This document shows, piece after piece, positions 8,808 through 17,205 of a stretch of DNA of 37,338 nucleotides; positions within the stretch are counted from its first letter, which is position 1, and the number at the start of each line of letters is the position of its first letter. The notes beneath the pieces were generated by a model that saw nothing but the letters and a program-made list of their open reading frames with translations, was not told the DNA's origin and searched no databases. A program made the translations under genes and the position numbers. Origin of the DNA: Betaproteobacteria bacterium (lineage in GTDB: Bacteria > Pseudomonadota > Gammaproteobacteria > Burkholderiales > SG8-39); contig CANKMT010000053.1 of NCBI GenBank assembly GCA_947482825.1, positions 1 to 37,338 of the forward strand. Reading direction: 5' to 3'.

Positions 8808-11216
8808 TCAGGCTTCCATAGGTGCGCCGGCGCGCGGGGATCGGGCGGGCGGTGTGAGGACGATCGGGGCGAGGGCCGGCGCGCCGAGACTGCGGCGACG
8901 CCGGTCTGCGTCGACCGGCCCGTAAAGGGTGCTTCGCTGCTCTGGCGTTCGACCGATGCCTTTGATCAGCTCAGTCATGGCTTCGGGGGCAAGTTCCTCC
9001 CCATGCTCGTTACCCGCGGCGCGCGAGATGCTCTCGTTCATGAGCGTGCCGCCCAGGTCGTTGGCGCCCGCGCCGAGGCAGGCAGCTGCGCCCTCCCGGC
9101 CGAGTTTGACCCACGATACCTGAATGTTCGTTATCAGCGGGTGGAGCGCGAGTCTCGAAACCGCATGCATCAGTAGCGTTTCGCGCCAGGTCGGGCCGCG
9201 CCGGGCGCCTTCGCGCAGGTACATCGGGGCTTCCATGTGCACGAAGGGGAGCGGGACGAATTCGGTGAAACCGCCGCTGCGCTCTTGCAGGTCCCGAATC
9301 GCCAGCAGATGGCGAGCCCACGCGCCGTGCGTATCCACGTGCCCGAACATGATCGTGGCCGTGGTCCGGATGCCCGCACGGTGGGCCGTCTCGACAACGT
9401 GCAGCCATTCGGCGGTCGTGAGCTTGTCGGGGCAGATCCTTGCGCGCACGTCGTCGTCAAGAATCTCGGCAGCGGTGCCGGGCAACGAACCCAGGCCTGC
9501 GTCGCGCAATCGGCCAAGGAAACCCGCGACGCTCATGCCGAGGGTCCGCGCGCCATGAGTGACTTCGAGCGGCGAAAAGGCGTGCACGTGCATCTCCGGC
9601 ACTGCCTCCACGGCCGTGCGCAGCAGGGCCAGGTAGGTCTCGCCGGTGTAGGCGGGATGGATCCCTCCTTGCATGCACACTTCGGTAGCGCCTCGTTGCC
9701 AGGCCTCCGTGACGCGACGGGCAACCTCCTCCATCGCGATGTCGTAGGGCTTGCCGCGCAGGGTCTCCGCCGTCTTGCCTTTCGAGAAGGCACAGAACCG
9801 GCAACGCAGCGAGCAGATGTTGGTGTAGTTGATATTGCGGTTCACAACGTAGCGGACAGTCTCGCCGCTCACCTTCGCTCGCAACTGGTCCGCAGCGGCG
9901 AATACTGCTTCGGCTTCATCCTCACGTGCGGAGAAAAGTCGGGTGAGGTCGTTCTCGCCGAGGCGCTCGCCTGCGGCCGCACGGTCCAGCAGGACATCCA
10001 GCGATGGGGTGAATCCTCTTGGGCCGGGCCGGTGGGCGCGCGCTGGGGGAACAGCATTTGCAACGCCGGGGCTCCAGGAATCCACTCGCGCAAATCCCCC
10101 GGTGTCGATCGCATCCAGCACCGGTCGGACGAGGGAAGGATCCAGCCAGTTTCCGGCTGCGTCGGCCCGCGCGTATTCGGGATAAATGGCCAGGCGCTCG
10201 ACCGGAATCAGGCCCGCTTCGCGTGTTGCGTGCTCCAGCAGATCGATCTGCGGCCACTTGCGTTCGGGGTTTACGTAGTCGTCGGTCACCGGCGAGATGC
10301 CGCCCCAGTCGTTGATTCCCGCAGCGAGCAGTTCGGGAAAGCGCGCTGCGCTCAGGTTCGGCGGGATCTGAATATTCGCGTCCGCCCCGAGTACCAGGCG
10401 TGCGGCCGCCGCAGTCCACAGCAGATCGTCGAACCCGGGCTCGTCATGGCCCCGCATCCGGGTGTCGTCCTTCGCCCGGAAATTCTGCACGATCACTTCC
10501 TGGAGGTGGCCGTGGCGCGCCTGCAGGTCGCGCAGGGCGAGCAAGGCTTCGATTCTCTCAAGGCGCGTCTCGCCGATGCCAATCAGGATGCCGCTCGTAA
10601 AGGGAACGCGCGCGCGGCCTGCCGCCTCGATCGCAGCCAGGCGCACCGAGGGCACCTTGTCGGGGCAACCGTGATGCGGCCCCCCGGGGGCACAAAGCCG
10701 TTCGGCGATGCTCTCGAGCATCATGCCTTGGGAAACGCTCACCTCCCGGAGCGCGAGGATCTCCTCCTCGCCCAAGACGCCGGGATTCGTGTGCGGCAAG
10801 AGCCCTGTCTGTTCGCGCACCAGCTTGCACATCGCGGCAAGGTACTCGAGTGTGGAGTCATAGCCGAGCGAACGCAGCGCCGAACGCGCCGATTCATGCA
10901 CCGCCTCGGGACGGTCGCCGAGCGTGAACAAGGCCTCGCGGCATCCCGCATCGCGGCCCAGCCGCGCAATCTCGAGCACCTCTTCCGGGCGCAGGTAGGC
11001 GTGGTCCACCTGCTTGGGGCCTCGCACGAACGTGCAGTAACCGCACACATTTCGGCACAGGCGCGTCAACGGGATAAACACCTTGCGCGAGTAGCTGATG
11101 ACGCGGCCATGGCCTTCCTCGCGCAAGCGGCAAGCTTCCTGCATGAGCATCGCAAGAGGCCGGGATTCGAGCGCCATGACCAGTGATTCGGCTTCGCGTC
11201 TCAGGGGGGTAGTCAT
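8808..11216 (-). CDS. fbiC: Fo synthase, fused CofG-CofH radical SAM enzyme
   Basis: This enzyme makes the deazaflavin Fo from tyrosine and a flavin precursor (5-amino-6-ribitylaminouracil) by two radical SAM steps. The 802-residue protein is a fusion of both halves, as in actinobacterial FbiC; archaea have separate CofG and CofH. The CofH- or CofG-like N-terminal half carries CRNVCGYC (Cys54, 58, 61), and the second half carries CSLRCRFC (about residues 463-470). Both are complete CX3CX2C [4Fe-4S] clusters. Other landmarks are EALFTLGDRPE, VQNFRAKDDTRM and NDWGGISPVTDDYVNPERKWPQ in the first half, and EVCMQGGIHP, TATIMFGHVDT and GANDLGGTLMNESISRAAG in the second. The last gene pair spacing to npdG is 2 bases. 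The start ATG has only a weak AGGA nearby. Confidence 0.97.
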   Translation of the reverse strand: MTTPLRREAESLVMALESRPLAMLMQEACRLREEGHGRVISYSRKVFIPLTRLCRNVCGYCTFVRGPKQVDHAYLRPEEVLEIARLGRDAGCREALFTLGDRPEAVHESARSALRSLGYDSTLEYLAAMCKLVREQTGLLPHTNPGVLGEEEILALREVSVSQGMMLESIAERLCAPGGPHHGCPDKVPSVRLAAIEAAGRARVPFTSGILIGIGETRLERIEALLALRDLQARHGHLQEVIVQNFRAKDDTRMRGHDEPGFDDLLWTAAAARLVLGADANIQIPPNLSAARFPELLAAGINDWGGISPVTDDYVNPERKWPQIDLLEHATREAGLIPVERLAIYPEYARADAAGNWLDPSLVRPVLDAIDTGGFARVDSWSPGVANAVPPARAHRPGPRGFTPSLDVLLDRAAAGERLGENDLTRLFSAREDEAEAVFAAADQLRAKVSGETVRYVVNRNINYTNICSLRCRFCAFSKGKTAETLRGKPYDIAMEEVARRVTEAWQRGATEVCMQGGIHPAYTGETYLALLRTAVEAVPEMHVHAFSPLEVTHGARTLGMSVAGFLGRLRDAGLGSLPGTAAEILDDDVRARICPDKLTTAEWLHVVETAHRAGIRTTATIMFGHVDTHGAWARHLLAIRDLQERSGGFTEFVPLPFVHMEAPMYLREGARRGPTWRETLLMHAVSRLALHPLITNIQVSWVKLGREGAAACLGAGANDLGGTLMNESISRAAGNEHGEELAPEAMTELIKGIGRTPEQRSTLYGPVDADRRRRSLGAPALAPIVLTPPARSPRAGAPMEA

Positions 11217-11295
11217 CTGGTGGATCCTGGGAGAGGGTGCTAACCGAGCCTAACCGGGTATCCCCGGGATTCCAAGCGGGAATGCGATTCGCGCG

Positions 11296-11841
11296 TCAGC
11301 GCACAGGCCCCTGTCCGCAACGTGGTGAAATGCGGCCGCCATCGGCAATCGCCATCGCAACGACGATCTCATCGGGACGCGGCGCATCCGGCACGAATAC
11401 GGTCATCGTATCGAAATGGTCGAACGACCAGACGTCGTCCTTGTGGCCAAGCGGGATGTCGAGTTGGGTGCCGGCCGCGCCGACTTTCACGTTCGACGGG
11501 ATGACTGCCTTCCCGCCCCCGATCGCGGCGCGCATCGGTTTGCCGAGCATCGGGTGGATGCAGGCGCCGCCATGCTCCATCTCGCCGTTGACGCCGACGA
11601 TCGCGCCTTTGCCGTACGAAACCGCAGGGGCGCCCAGCGCTTGCGCGAGTTCGGCCATCAGGCGCTCGCCGAGCTCGCCGCCGGCGCGAAACAATTCGGC
11701 GAGATCCTCGGCCCGGCGACCCGCGAATGGGTTTGTGATCACGGCGATCGCCGCTGCGCGCGCAACGGGGCGCGGCGCTGCGGTGTGCAGCTCCGAGAAA
11801 ACGGTTTCGCGGGTCACGATGATCTTGCGAATTTCGGGCAT
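11296..11841 (-). CDS. AA_synth (DUF1185) family protein, first gene of the F420 operon
   Basis: From ATG 11841 the product is 181 residues, starting MPEIRKIIVTRETVFSE. It matches the amino-acid-synthesis family (Pfam AA_synth, formerly DUF1185) by segments such as AVITNPFAGR, LGAPAVSYGKGAIVG, EMEHGGACIHPMLGKPMR and DDVWSFDHFDTMTVF. No reaction is established for this family to my knowledge. A longer open frame extends upstream to 12999, but that part is antisense to the LLM gene and is not real. The gene sits 79 bases before fbiC on the same strand and is most likely the first gene of the F420 transcript. Whether it acts in F420 metabolism or in breakdown of the cluster's substrate is unknown. 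Confidence 0.8.
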   Translation of the reverse strand: MPEIRKIIVTRETVFSELHTAAPRPVARAAAIAVITNPFAGRRAEDLAELFRAGGELGERLMAELAQALGAPAVSYGKGAIVGVNGEMEHGGACIHPMLGKPMRAAIGGGKAVIPSNVKVGAAGTQLDIPLGHKDDVWSFDHFDTMTVFVPDAPRPDEIVVAMAIADGGRISPRCGQGPVR

Positions 11842-11944
11842 GGCCACCTCGTCCGATTGGTTGGGCGCTGCAACTTGTTCGGGCTGCTGGTTCACGCTTG
11901 ACAACCCGCAATCATCATAAGAGTATTCTTTGACGTGGACTACC

Positions 11945-11961
11945 GTTTCACAATCTTGAAC
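11945..11961. promoter_or_regulatory. IclR-type operator-like 17-bp site, copy 1
   Basis: The plus-strand 17-mer GTTTCACAATCTTGAAC lies in the 201-base divergent gap between the AA_synth/F420 operon and the LLM operon. Its reverse complement, GTTCAAGATTGTGAAAC, agrees at 13 of 17 positions with the site at 21724-21740. The shared core is TTCAAnATTGTGnAA. The outer GTT/AAC arms are symmetrical, as in binding sites of dimeric regulators. I infer that the IclR protein at 22969 binds here. A TTGACA at 11898-11903 and a TATTCT at 11924-11929 lie nearby, but their spacing of 20 is poor, so the exact promoter is unclear. Confidence 0.55.
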
Positions 11962-12042
11962 ACCGGGTTCTGAACGGAAGATCCGACCCGCGCCCGGACC
12001 GGGCGATGCCAGGGTCGAGCCTGGCGCACAAGCGAGGACCTG

Positions 12043-13065
12043 ATGACCAGCGCCAAAAAGATCAACTTCGGACTGGGCTTGCGGGCGCGTGATCCGTCCA
12101 TTCTGCAACCTTACGCCCGCAACGCCCAGGCGAGCGGCTTCGATCATGTGTGGGTCTACGATTCGCCGCGTTTCGCGGAGCCGTACGTGGCGATGTCCTA
12201 TTGCGCGATGGCGGCGCCCGGCCTGAGCGTGGGCACGGCGGTGACCAACCCGGTGACGCGCGATCCGGCCGTGATTGCAAACGGGTTCGCGACGCTTGCA
12301 GCGCTTACCGACGGCCACGTCAAGATGGGCATCGGCCTGGGCGACAGCGCGGTCAAGTTCCTCGGCCAGAAGCCGGCGAGGTTTGCCGACTTCACCGAAA
12401 AGATCCGCATCATCCGCAAGCTGCTGGAAGGCCAGGAGATCGAATACAACGGCAAGAAGCTCAAGCTGCCGGTGCCGCCAAAGAAGCGCCTGCCGGTGAT
12501 AATGGCGGCCGAAGGCCCGAAGACGTTCGATTTCGCCGGGGCGGAGTGCGATGGCGCGATCATCAGCCCCGGCGGTTCGCCGCACTTCCTGCGGTATGCA
12601 ATCGAGAAGATCCGTGCCGGCGCGGTGCGCGTCGGACGCGACCCGAACGAACTCCACATCTGCGCCTGGACCCACTGCGTTGTCGCGGAGACCCGCAAGC
12701 AGGCGGTGGAGGAACTGCTGCCCCAGGTGAGCCGCACGCTCTTCAAGGGCGCGGTGCGCGTGCCGCACGAGGTGCTCGGTTTCAAGGAACCGCTGATTTC
12801 CGAGGAGATGAAGAAGCGCGTCCTGGACGCGGTCGGCCACCAGAATATGGAATACAAACTCGCCGATGAGCTCTTCGCGGTCCTCGGGGACAAGCTCATG
12901 CAGGAACTCACCGTGGTAGGAACTCCGGCTGAGGTCGAATCCAAGGTGAAGGAGATCATCGAGGTCGACGGTGTTAGCCAGCTCATCATCAATATCCACG
13001 CCAAGGACCCGAAGCTATCGTTCGATACTTTCCGCGACCGGATCATTCCCGTCTTCGGTCACTGA
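12043..13065 (+). CDS. LLM-class, probably F420-dependent oxidoreductase
   Basis: The 340-residue protein has the N-terminus INFGLGLRARDPSILQPYARNAQASGFDHVWVYDSP, the layout of F420-binding luciferase-fold enzymes such as Mer and glucose-6-phosphate dehydrogenase Fgd. It continues with VGTAVTNPVTRDPAVIANGFATLAAL, KMGIGLGDSAVKFLG, IRIIRKLLEG and LPVIMAAEGPKTFDFAG. The N-terminal type and the divergent F420 biosynthesis operon make F420H2 the likely hydride carrier, but this is inference. The substrate is unknown. GAGGAC before ATG 12043 is its ribosome-binding site. It is the first gene of a long plus-strand operon and overlaps the next gene by one base (TGATG). Confidence 0.88.
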   Translation: MTSAKKINFGLGLRARDPSILQPYARNAQASGFDHVWVYDSPRFAEPYVAMSYCAMAAPGLSVGTAVTNPVTRDPAVIANGFATLAALTDGHVKMGIGLGDSAVKFLGQKPARFADFTEKIRIIRKLLEGQEIEYNGKKLKLPVPPKKRLPVIMAAEGPKTFDFAGAECDGAIISPGGSPHFLRYAIEKIRAGAVRVGRDPNELHICAWTHCVVAETRKQAVEELLPQVSRTLFKGAVRVPHEVLGFKEPLISEEMKKRVLDAVGHQNMEYKLADELFAVLGDKLMQELTVVGTPAEVESKVKEIIEVDGVSQLIINIHAKDPKLSFDTFRDRIIPVFGH

Positions 13066-14243
13066 TGAGCTGCGCGCCGGAGCACTGCGAGCAGGTCGCC
13101 GAGGGCGGCGATGCCGCGCTGTTTGCCGACGCGATCAGGCGCATGCTCAGGCGCATCGACGTCACCGCGGCTGCGATAGGCACCCAGTTCCCGCTCTCGG
13201 CCGATCCCGTAGGAGGCGTCTGGATGACCGCCCCGGACGGTCGCTGGACCGGCGGATTCTGGGTCGGCCAGCTCTGGCTCGCCTTGCAGGCCACCGCGGA
13301 CAGCAAGTACCGCGCGCTCGCCGAGGCGGCGCTGGCGAGGCTCGAGGTACGCCTTGCGCGCGACAACGTGCTGAACGGGCTGGTGTTCTATTACGGTGCG
13401 GCACTCGGTGCACAGTTGGACAGAAATTCGCTAGGTGCCTCACTGGGCAGGCGCGGGGCTGCGGCGCTTGCGGCCCGGTTCGTGCAGGGCTCGGGGTTCA
13501 TCCCGCTGGGTCACGACAGCGGATCGCTCACGGGCGACGCGAACGGCGAGACGAACATCGACGGCGTGCCTGGCATGGGGCTCCTTTGGTGGGCGGCCCG
13601 CGAGGGCGGCGACCCGAGACTTGCCGAGGTCGCTCGCAAGCACGTGAGGCGCCACATAGAGTTGTGCCAGCGGCCCGACGGTTCCCTCTACCAAGCGGCG
13701 CTTGTAGACCCGGACAATGGCGCAACCCTGCGTCTGTACAGCCCGCGCGGCTTTGCGGCCGACACGAGTACCTGGGCCCGTGCGCAGTCCTGGGGTCTGA
13801 TGGGCTTCGTACAGGCGTACGCCTGGACGCAGGACCGTTTCTTCTTCGATGCCGCCGTGCGGGCCGCCGATTGGTGGATCGCCAAGGCGCCAGCGGACGG
13901 CGTTGCGTTCTGGGACTTCGACGACCCCGCTATCCCGGCCACCGAGCGCGATACCTCGGCCACGGCGATGACGGCGTGTGCGTTACTGAAGCTCGCCCGC
14001 CTGGCCCGAGACGCCGCGCAAGCCGACAAATACGCACAGGCCGGCGCGCAAATCGTGCGTGCGCTTGTCGGCAACTACCTCGTGCCGACGCACCCGGGCG
14101 ATCCTCGGCCGCGAGGCATGCTCACCGAAGGATGCTGGCAACGAAACCAAGGCATGTCGACCTGTCACGAACTTGTGTGGGGCGACTACTACCTGCTCGA
14201 GGCACTCCTGCTGCTGACGGGGCGCCTCGCGCGGTTACTATAA
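13065..14243 (+). CDS. GH88/GH105-like (alpha/alpha)6-barrel hydrolase
   Basis: The 392 residues resemble family 88 unsaturated glucuronyl hydrolases, which hydrate the enol ether of unsaturated uronic acid ends. Visible family blocks are TGGFWVGQLWLAL (about residues 60-72), ETNIDGVPGMGLLWWAA (its Asp corresponds to the catalytic Asp of the family), AADTSTWARAQSWGLMGF, RDTSATAMTACALL and the C-terminal WGDYYLLEALL. There is no signal peptide, so it acts in the cytosol. At the first family Asp block (usually HDxGF) I see LNGLVFYYG, so that Asp appears to be missing. The gene shares one base with the LLM stop and lies 13 bases before tctC. The true substrate is probably not a plain polysaccharide fragment, since no lyase is nearby. 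Confidence 0.75.
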   Translation: MSCAPEHCEQVAEGGDAALFADAIRRMLRRIDVTAAAIGTQFPLSADPVGGVWMTAPDGRWTGGFWVGQLWLALQATADSKYRALAEAALARLEVRLARDNVLNGLVFYYGAALGAQLDRNSLGASLGRRGAAALAARFVQGSGFIPLGHDSGSLTGDANGETNIDGVPGMGLLWWAAREGGDPRLAEVARKHVRRHIELCQRPDGSLYQAALVDPDNGATLRLYSPRGFAADTSTWARAQSWGLMGFVQAYAWTQDRFFFDAAVRAADWWIAKAPADGVAFWDFDDPAIPATERDTSATAMTACALLKLARLARDAAQADKYAQAGAQIVRALVGNYLVPTHPGDPRPRGMLTEGCWQRNQGMSTCHELVWGDYYLLEALLLLTGRLARLL

Positions 14244-14255
14244 GGGGAGGGTTAC

Positions 14256-15206
14256 ATGAAACGCTTCGCAATCTTCGCTTCACTGTTCATGGTGCTTGCC
14301 TGCGCCGCAGCCAGCGCGCAGGATTTTCCGACCAAGCCTGTCACCATCTACGTGCCGTTCGCCGCCGGCGGCGGCACTGATCTGTCGCTTCGAATGCTCG
14401 AGGAAGCGGTCTCGAAGAACCTCGGCCAGAAGGTCGTGATCGTCAACAAGACCGGCACCGCGACGATCTACCAGGTGGTCACGGGGCCGGCCGACGGCTA
14501 CACGCTGGTGGTCGGCTCCACCGGCAACCTGGCGGCAGTACCGCACAACCCGGGCGCGCCTTACACGCGCGAAGACTACCTCCCGGTGGTGCAATTCACG
14601 AGCGTTCCGGCGCTGCTCGTGGTCCCCGGGAACAGCCCTTTCCACACCATGGCCGAAATCGTGGCGGCCGCAAAGAAGGGTACGCCGGGGGCACTCAAGG
14701 TCGGCATCAGCCCGACCGGTTCGATCAGCCACCTCGCCGCGATCCAGCTCGAGAGAGCATTCGGCATCAAGTTCGGCTACATCCCGCACAAGAGCAACGG
14801 CGACGTGGTCACTGCCGTTCTGGGCGGGCACGTGGACATCGGCAGTGTGGACATTGCGGCCGCCGGGCCCAAGATGGCCTCCAACTCGGTGCGCGGGATT
14901 GCGCTGTACAGGGATACGCGCCTTCCTACCTTCCCCGAGCTGCGCACGCTGAAGGAGCAGGGCGCCGACATCAGCTTCGGGTTCTACAACGTGATCCTGG
15001 CGCCCAAGGGCACGCCGGACAGGATCGTCGGGGTCATTCATGAAGCCTTCAAGAAGGCGCTCGAGGACCCCGCGGTGATCGAGCGCTCGAAGAGCCTGAA
15101 CCTGCCGATCGCCTATCTCGGACCGCAGGATGCGCGGCGCGCGATCAACCAGAGCTACGAGACCTTCGGCAAACTGCTCGACGAGCTCGGGCTCAAGAAG
15201 AAATGA
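14256..15206 (+). CDS. tctC: TTT transporter periplasmic receptor (Bug/TctC), copy 1
   Basis: The 316 residues include a signal peptide (about residues 1-21, ending AASAQDFPTKP). The mature protein is a typical Bug receptor: FPTKPVTIYVPFAAGGGTDLSLR, GPADGYTLVVGST, GALKVGISPTGS and IPHKSNGDVVTAVLGGHVD. These receptors bind organic acids, usually carboxylates, in the periplasm and hand them to TctAB. A strong ribosome-binding site, GGGGAGGG, precedes ATG 14256. Since tctB and tctA follow directly, this is the dedicated receptor of a complete transporter. It is a close paralogue of the protein at 23735, with shared IPHKS, LAPKGTPD and a common ending ETFGxLLxxLGLKK. Confidence 0.93.
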   Translation: MKRFAIFASLFMVLACAAASAQDFPTKPVTIYVPFAAGGGTDLSLRMLEEAVSKNLGQKVVIVNKTGTATIYQVVTGPADGYTLVVGSTGNLAAVPHNPGAPYTREDYLPVVQFTSVPALLVVPGNSPFHTMAEIVAAAKKGTPGALKVGISPTGSISHLAAIQLERAFGIKFGYIPHKSNGDVVTAVLGGHVDIGSVDIAAAGPKMASNSVRGIALYRDTRLPTFPELRTLKEQGADISFGFYNVILAPKGTPDRIVGVIHEAFKKALEDPAVIERSKSLNLPIAYLGPQDARRAINQSYETFGKLLDELGLKKK

Positions 15207-15225
15207 GCGAGCGCGGGCGCGCCGA

Positions 15226-15687
15226 TTGAAGGCCGATATCTTCAGCGGACTGCTGTTCGGCGTGCTCGGAGCGGTGGCCGCAGTCCATGCGCGCGGATTC
15301 GGCCTGGGCACGCTCGCGGAACCCGGCGCCGGCTTCTTTCCGTTCTGGGGCGGGGTCCTCATCGCGTCCTGCGCAGCGGCGATCGTCCTCAATGCATCTT
15401 TGCGGTTGCGGGCCGGATGGCGCCAGGATGTGCCCGTGCCCCTCGCGGTGCCAAACTGGCCCAAGGCGGTCATGTGCGTGATTTCACTGCTTGCCTATGC
15501 GGTGATGCTGGCGTGGCTCGGGTTCGCGATCAGCACCTTCCTTACGATGCTGGCCTTGAGCCGCTTCGATTCGCGCACTTCGTGGCGCGGATCGCTTGCA
15601 ATCGCGGGTCTTGGTGCGGCGGGATTCTGGCTGCTTTTCGTCAGGCTGCTCGGCGTGAATTTCCCCACTAGCCCGTTGGGTCTCTGA
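15226..15687 (+). CDS. tctB: TTT transporter small membrane subunit
   Basis: This is the 153-residue small integral membrane subunit of the tripartite tricarboxylate transporter (TctB, DUF1468). I take TTG at 15226 as start because it opens the conserved N-terminus LKADIFSGLLFGVLGAVAAVHARGF, while upstream in-frame starts overlap tctC. About four hydrophobic helices are visible (residues about 6-22, 43-58, 83-101 and 125-143). The segment LAEPGAGFFPFWGGVL is a typical TctB motif. It lies 19 bases after tctC and 3 bases before tctA, with which it forms the membrane channel. Confidence 0.9.
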   Translation: MKADIFSGLLFGVLGAVAAVHARGFGLGTLAEPGAGFFPFWGGVLIASCAAAIVLNASLRLRAGWRQDVPVPLAVPNWPKAVMCVISLLAYAVMLAWLGFAISTFLTMLALSRFDSRTSWRGSLAIAGLGAAGFWLLFVRLLGVNFPTSPLGL

Positions 15688-15690
15688 GCG

Positions 15691-17205
15691 ATGGGCGATA
15701 CGCTCAACCTGCTTGCGAACGGGTTTGCGGTAGCGTTGCAGCCCGGCAACCTGATGCTCTGCCTGTTGGGCGCCGCAGTCGGCACGCTGGTCGGCGTACT
15801 GCCGGGACTGGGCCCGGTTGCGACGATGGCGCTGCTGCTTCCGCTGACCTACTCGATGGGCCCGACCGGCGCACTCATCATGTTCGCGGGCATCTACTAC
15901 GGCGCCATGTATGGCGGGTCCACGACCTCGATCCTGCTCAACATTCCCGGCGAAGCCGCCTCGGTCATCACCTGCCTGGACGGCCACGAAATGGCAAGGC
16001 AAGGCAGGGCGGGCCCGGCGCTTGGCATCGCTGCGTTCGGCTCGTTCATCGCCGGCACCGCGAGCGTGCTTGCGCTTACGCTGATCGCTGCGCCACTCGC
16101 GCAGTTCGCATTGCGCTTCAGTTACCCCGAGTACGTTGCGCTGATGCTGCTCGGCCTTCTGCTTGTCGTCTTCCTGGCCTCCGGGTCCCTCCTCAAGGCG
16201 TTCGTGATGGTCGGGCTGGGGCTGCTGCTCTCGACCGTGGGGCAGGACGTCGTGTCGGGTGCGTTCCGTTTCACCTTCGGCGTGCCTACGCTCATGGACG
16301 GCCTGGACATCGGGCCGATGATCATGGGCCTGTTCGGCGTCTCGGAAGTGCTCTCGAACATTGCCTCGCCCAAAGAGCGCGTGCTCGTGCAGACGCGCGT
16401 GCGCGACCTGCTGCCTTCGCGCGAGGACTGGAGGCGCAGCCGCGCGCCGATCGGCCGCGGCACGATCATCGGTTTCCTGCTCGGTGCGCTGCCCGGCGGC
16501 GGCGCGATCGTTTCGTCGTTCGCGTCCTATGCAATCGAAAAGCGCCTGTCGAGAACGCCCGAGATCTTCGGCAAAGGCGCGATCGAGGGCGTTGCCGGAC
16601 CCGAGGCGGCCAACAACGCGGCCTCGGTGGGGTCCTTCGTGCCGTTGCTCACTTTCGGCATTCCGTCGAACATCGTGATGGCCATCGTCATGGGAGCGCT
16701 GATGGTGCACGGCGTGACACCGGGACCTTTGTTGATCAAGGAGCGCCCGGACCTCTTCTGGGGCGTCATCGCAAGCATGTACCTCGGCAACATTGCGCTG
16801 CTGGTGCTCAACCTGCCGATGATCGCGCTCTGGGTGCAGGTCCTCAGGATCCCGTACCGCGTGCTGTTTCCGGTGATCCTGATCTTCTGTGCCGTGGGCT
16901 CCTACAGCATGAACAACAGCCTGTTCGACGTTTACATGATGACCGTGTTCGGCGTCATCGGTTTCCTCATGAAGCGCCATGGCTATGAGCCGGCCGTGCT
17001 CGTGCTGGCGTTCGTGATCGGCCCGATCCTGGAGCAATCGCTTCGCCAGTCGCTGCTGCTCGGCGACGGCAGTTTCACGATCTTTGTCACGCGGCCCATC
17101 CCGCTGGTGCTGCTTGCCGCAGGTGCCGCGCTCATCCTGAGCGCCGCGATTCCCGCGATCGGACGGCGCCGCCGCGCGATGGTCGCGGCCGCCGACGTCG
17201 ATTGA
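15691..17205 (+). CDS. tctA: TTT transporter large membrane subunit
   Basis: TctA is the 12-helix permease of the tripartite tricarboxylate transporter. The 504-residue length is standard. Diagnostic segments are LVGVLPGLGPVATMALLLPLTYSM (about residues 33-56, a conserved PGLGP motif), FAGIYYGAMYGGSTTSILLNIPGEAASVITCLDG, and later GFLLGALPGGGAIVSSFASYAIEKR, a second PGGG loop that mirrors the first and reflects the duplicated topology. It acts with TctB (3 bases upstream) and the TctC receptor to import an organic acid by cation symport. Its stop overlaps the TTG start of the next gene (TTGA), so expression is probably coupled. Confidence 0.95.
   Translation: MGDTLNLLANGFAVALQPGNLMLCLLGAAVGTLVGVLPGLGPVATMALLLPLTYSMGPTGALIMFAGIYYGAMYGGSTTSILLNIPGEAASVITCLDGHEMARQGRAGPALGIAAFGSFIAGTASVLALTLIAAPLAQFALRFSYPEYVALMLLGLLLVVFLASGSLLKAFVMVGLGLLLSTVGQDVVSGAFRFTFGVPTLMDGLDIGPMIMGLFGVSEVLSNIASPKERVLVQTRVRDLLPSREDWRRSRAPIGRGTIIGFLLGALPGGGAIVSSFASYAIEKRLSRTPEIFGKGAIEGVAGPEAANNAASVGSFVPLLTFGIPSNIVMAIVMGALMVHGVTPGPLLIKERPDLFWGVIASMYLGNIALLVLNLPMIALWVQVLRIPYRVLFPVILIFCAVGSYSMNNSLFDVYMMTVFGVIGFLMKRHGYEPAVLVLAFVIGPILEQSLRQSLLLGDGSFTIFVTRPIPLVLLAAGAALILSAAIPAIGRRRRAMVAAADVD

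Noticed and set aside
9237-11186. 649-codon plus-strand open frame opposite fbiC
   Set aside because: No domain is visible and it is completely antisense to FbiC, which has both radical SAM clusters.
11842-12999. Upstream part of a long minus-strand open frame joined to the AA_synth gene
   Set aside because: It is antisense to the well-supported LLM gene at 12043, has no family resemblance, and the AA_synth homology begins cleanly at ATG 11841.
15484-17037. 517-codon minus-strand open frame opposite tctB/tctA
   Set aside because: It is a His/Glu/Arg/Gln-rich low-complexity translation typical of antisense of hydrophobic membrane genes.
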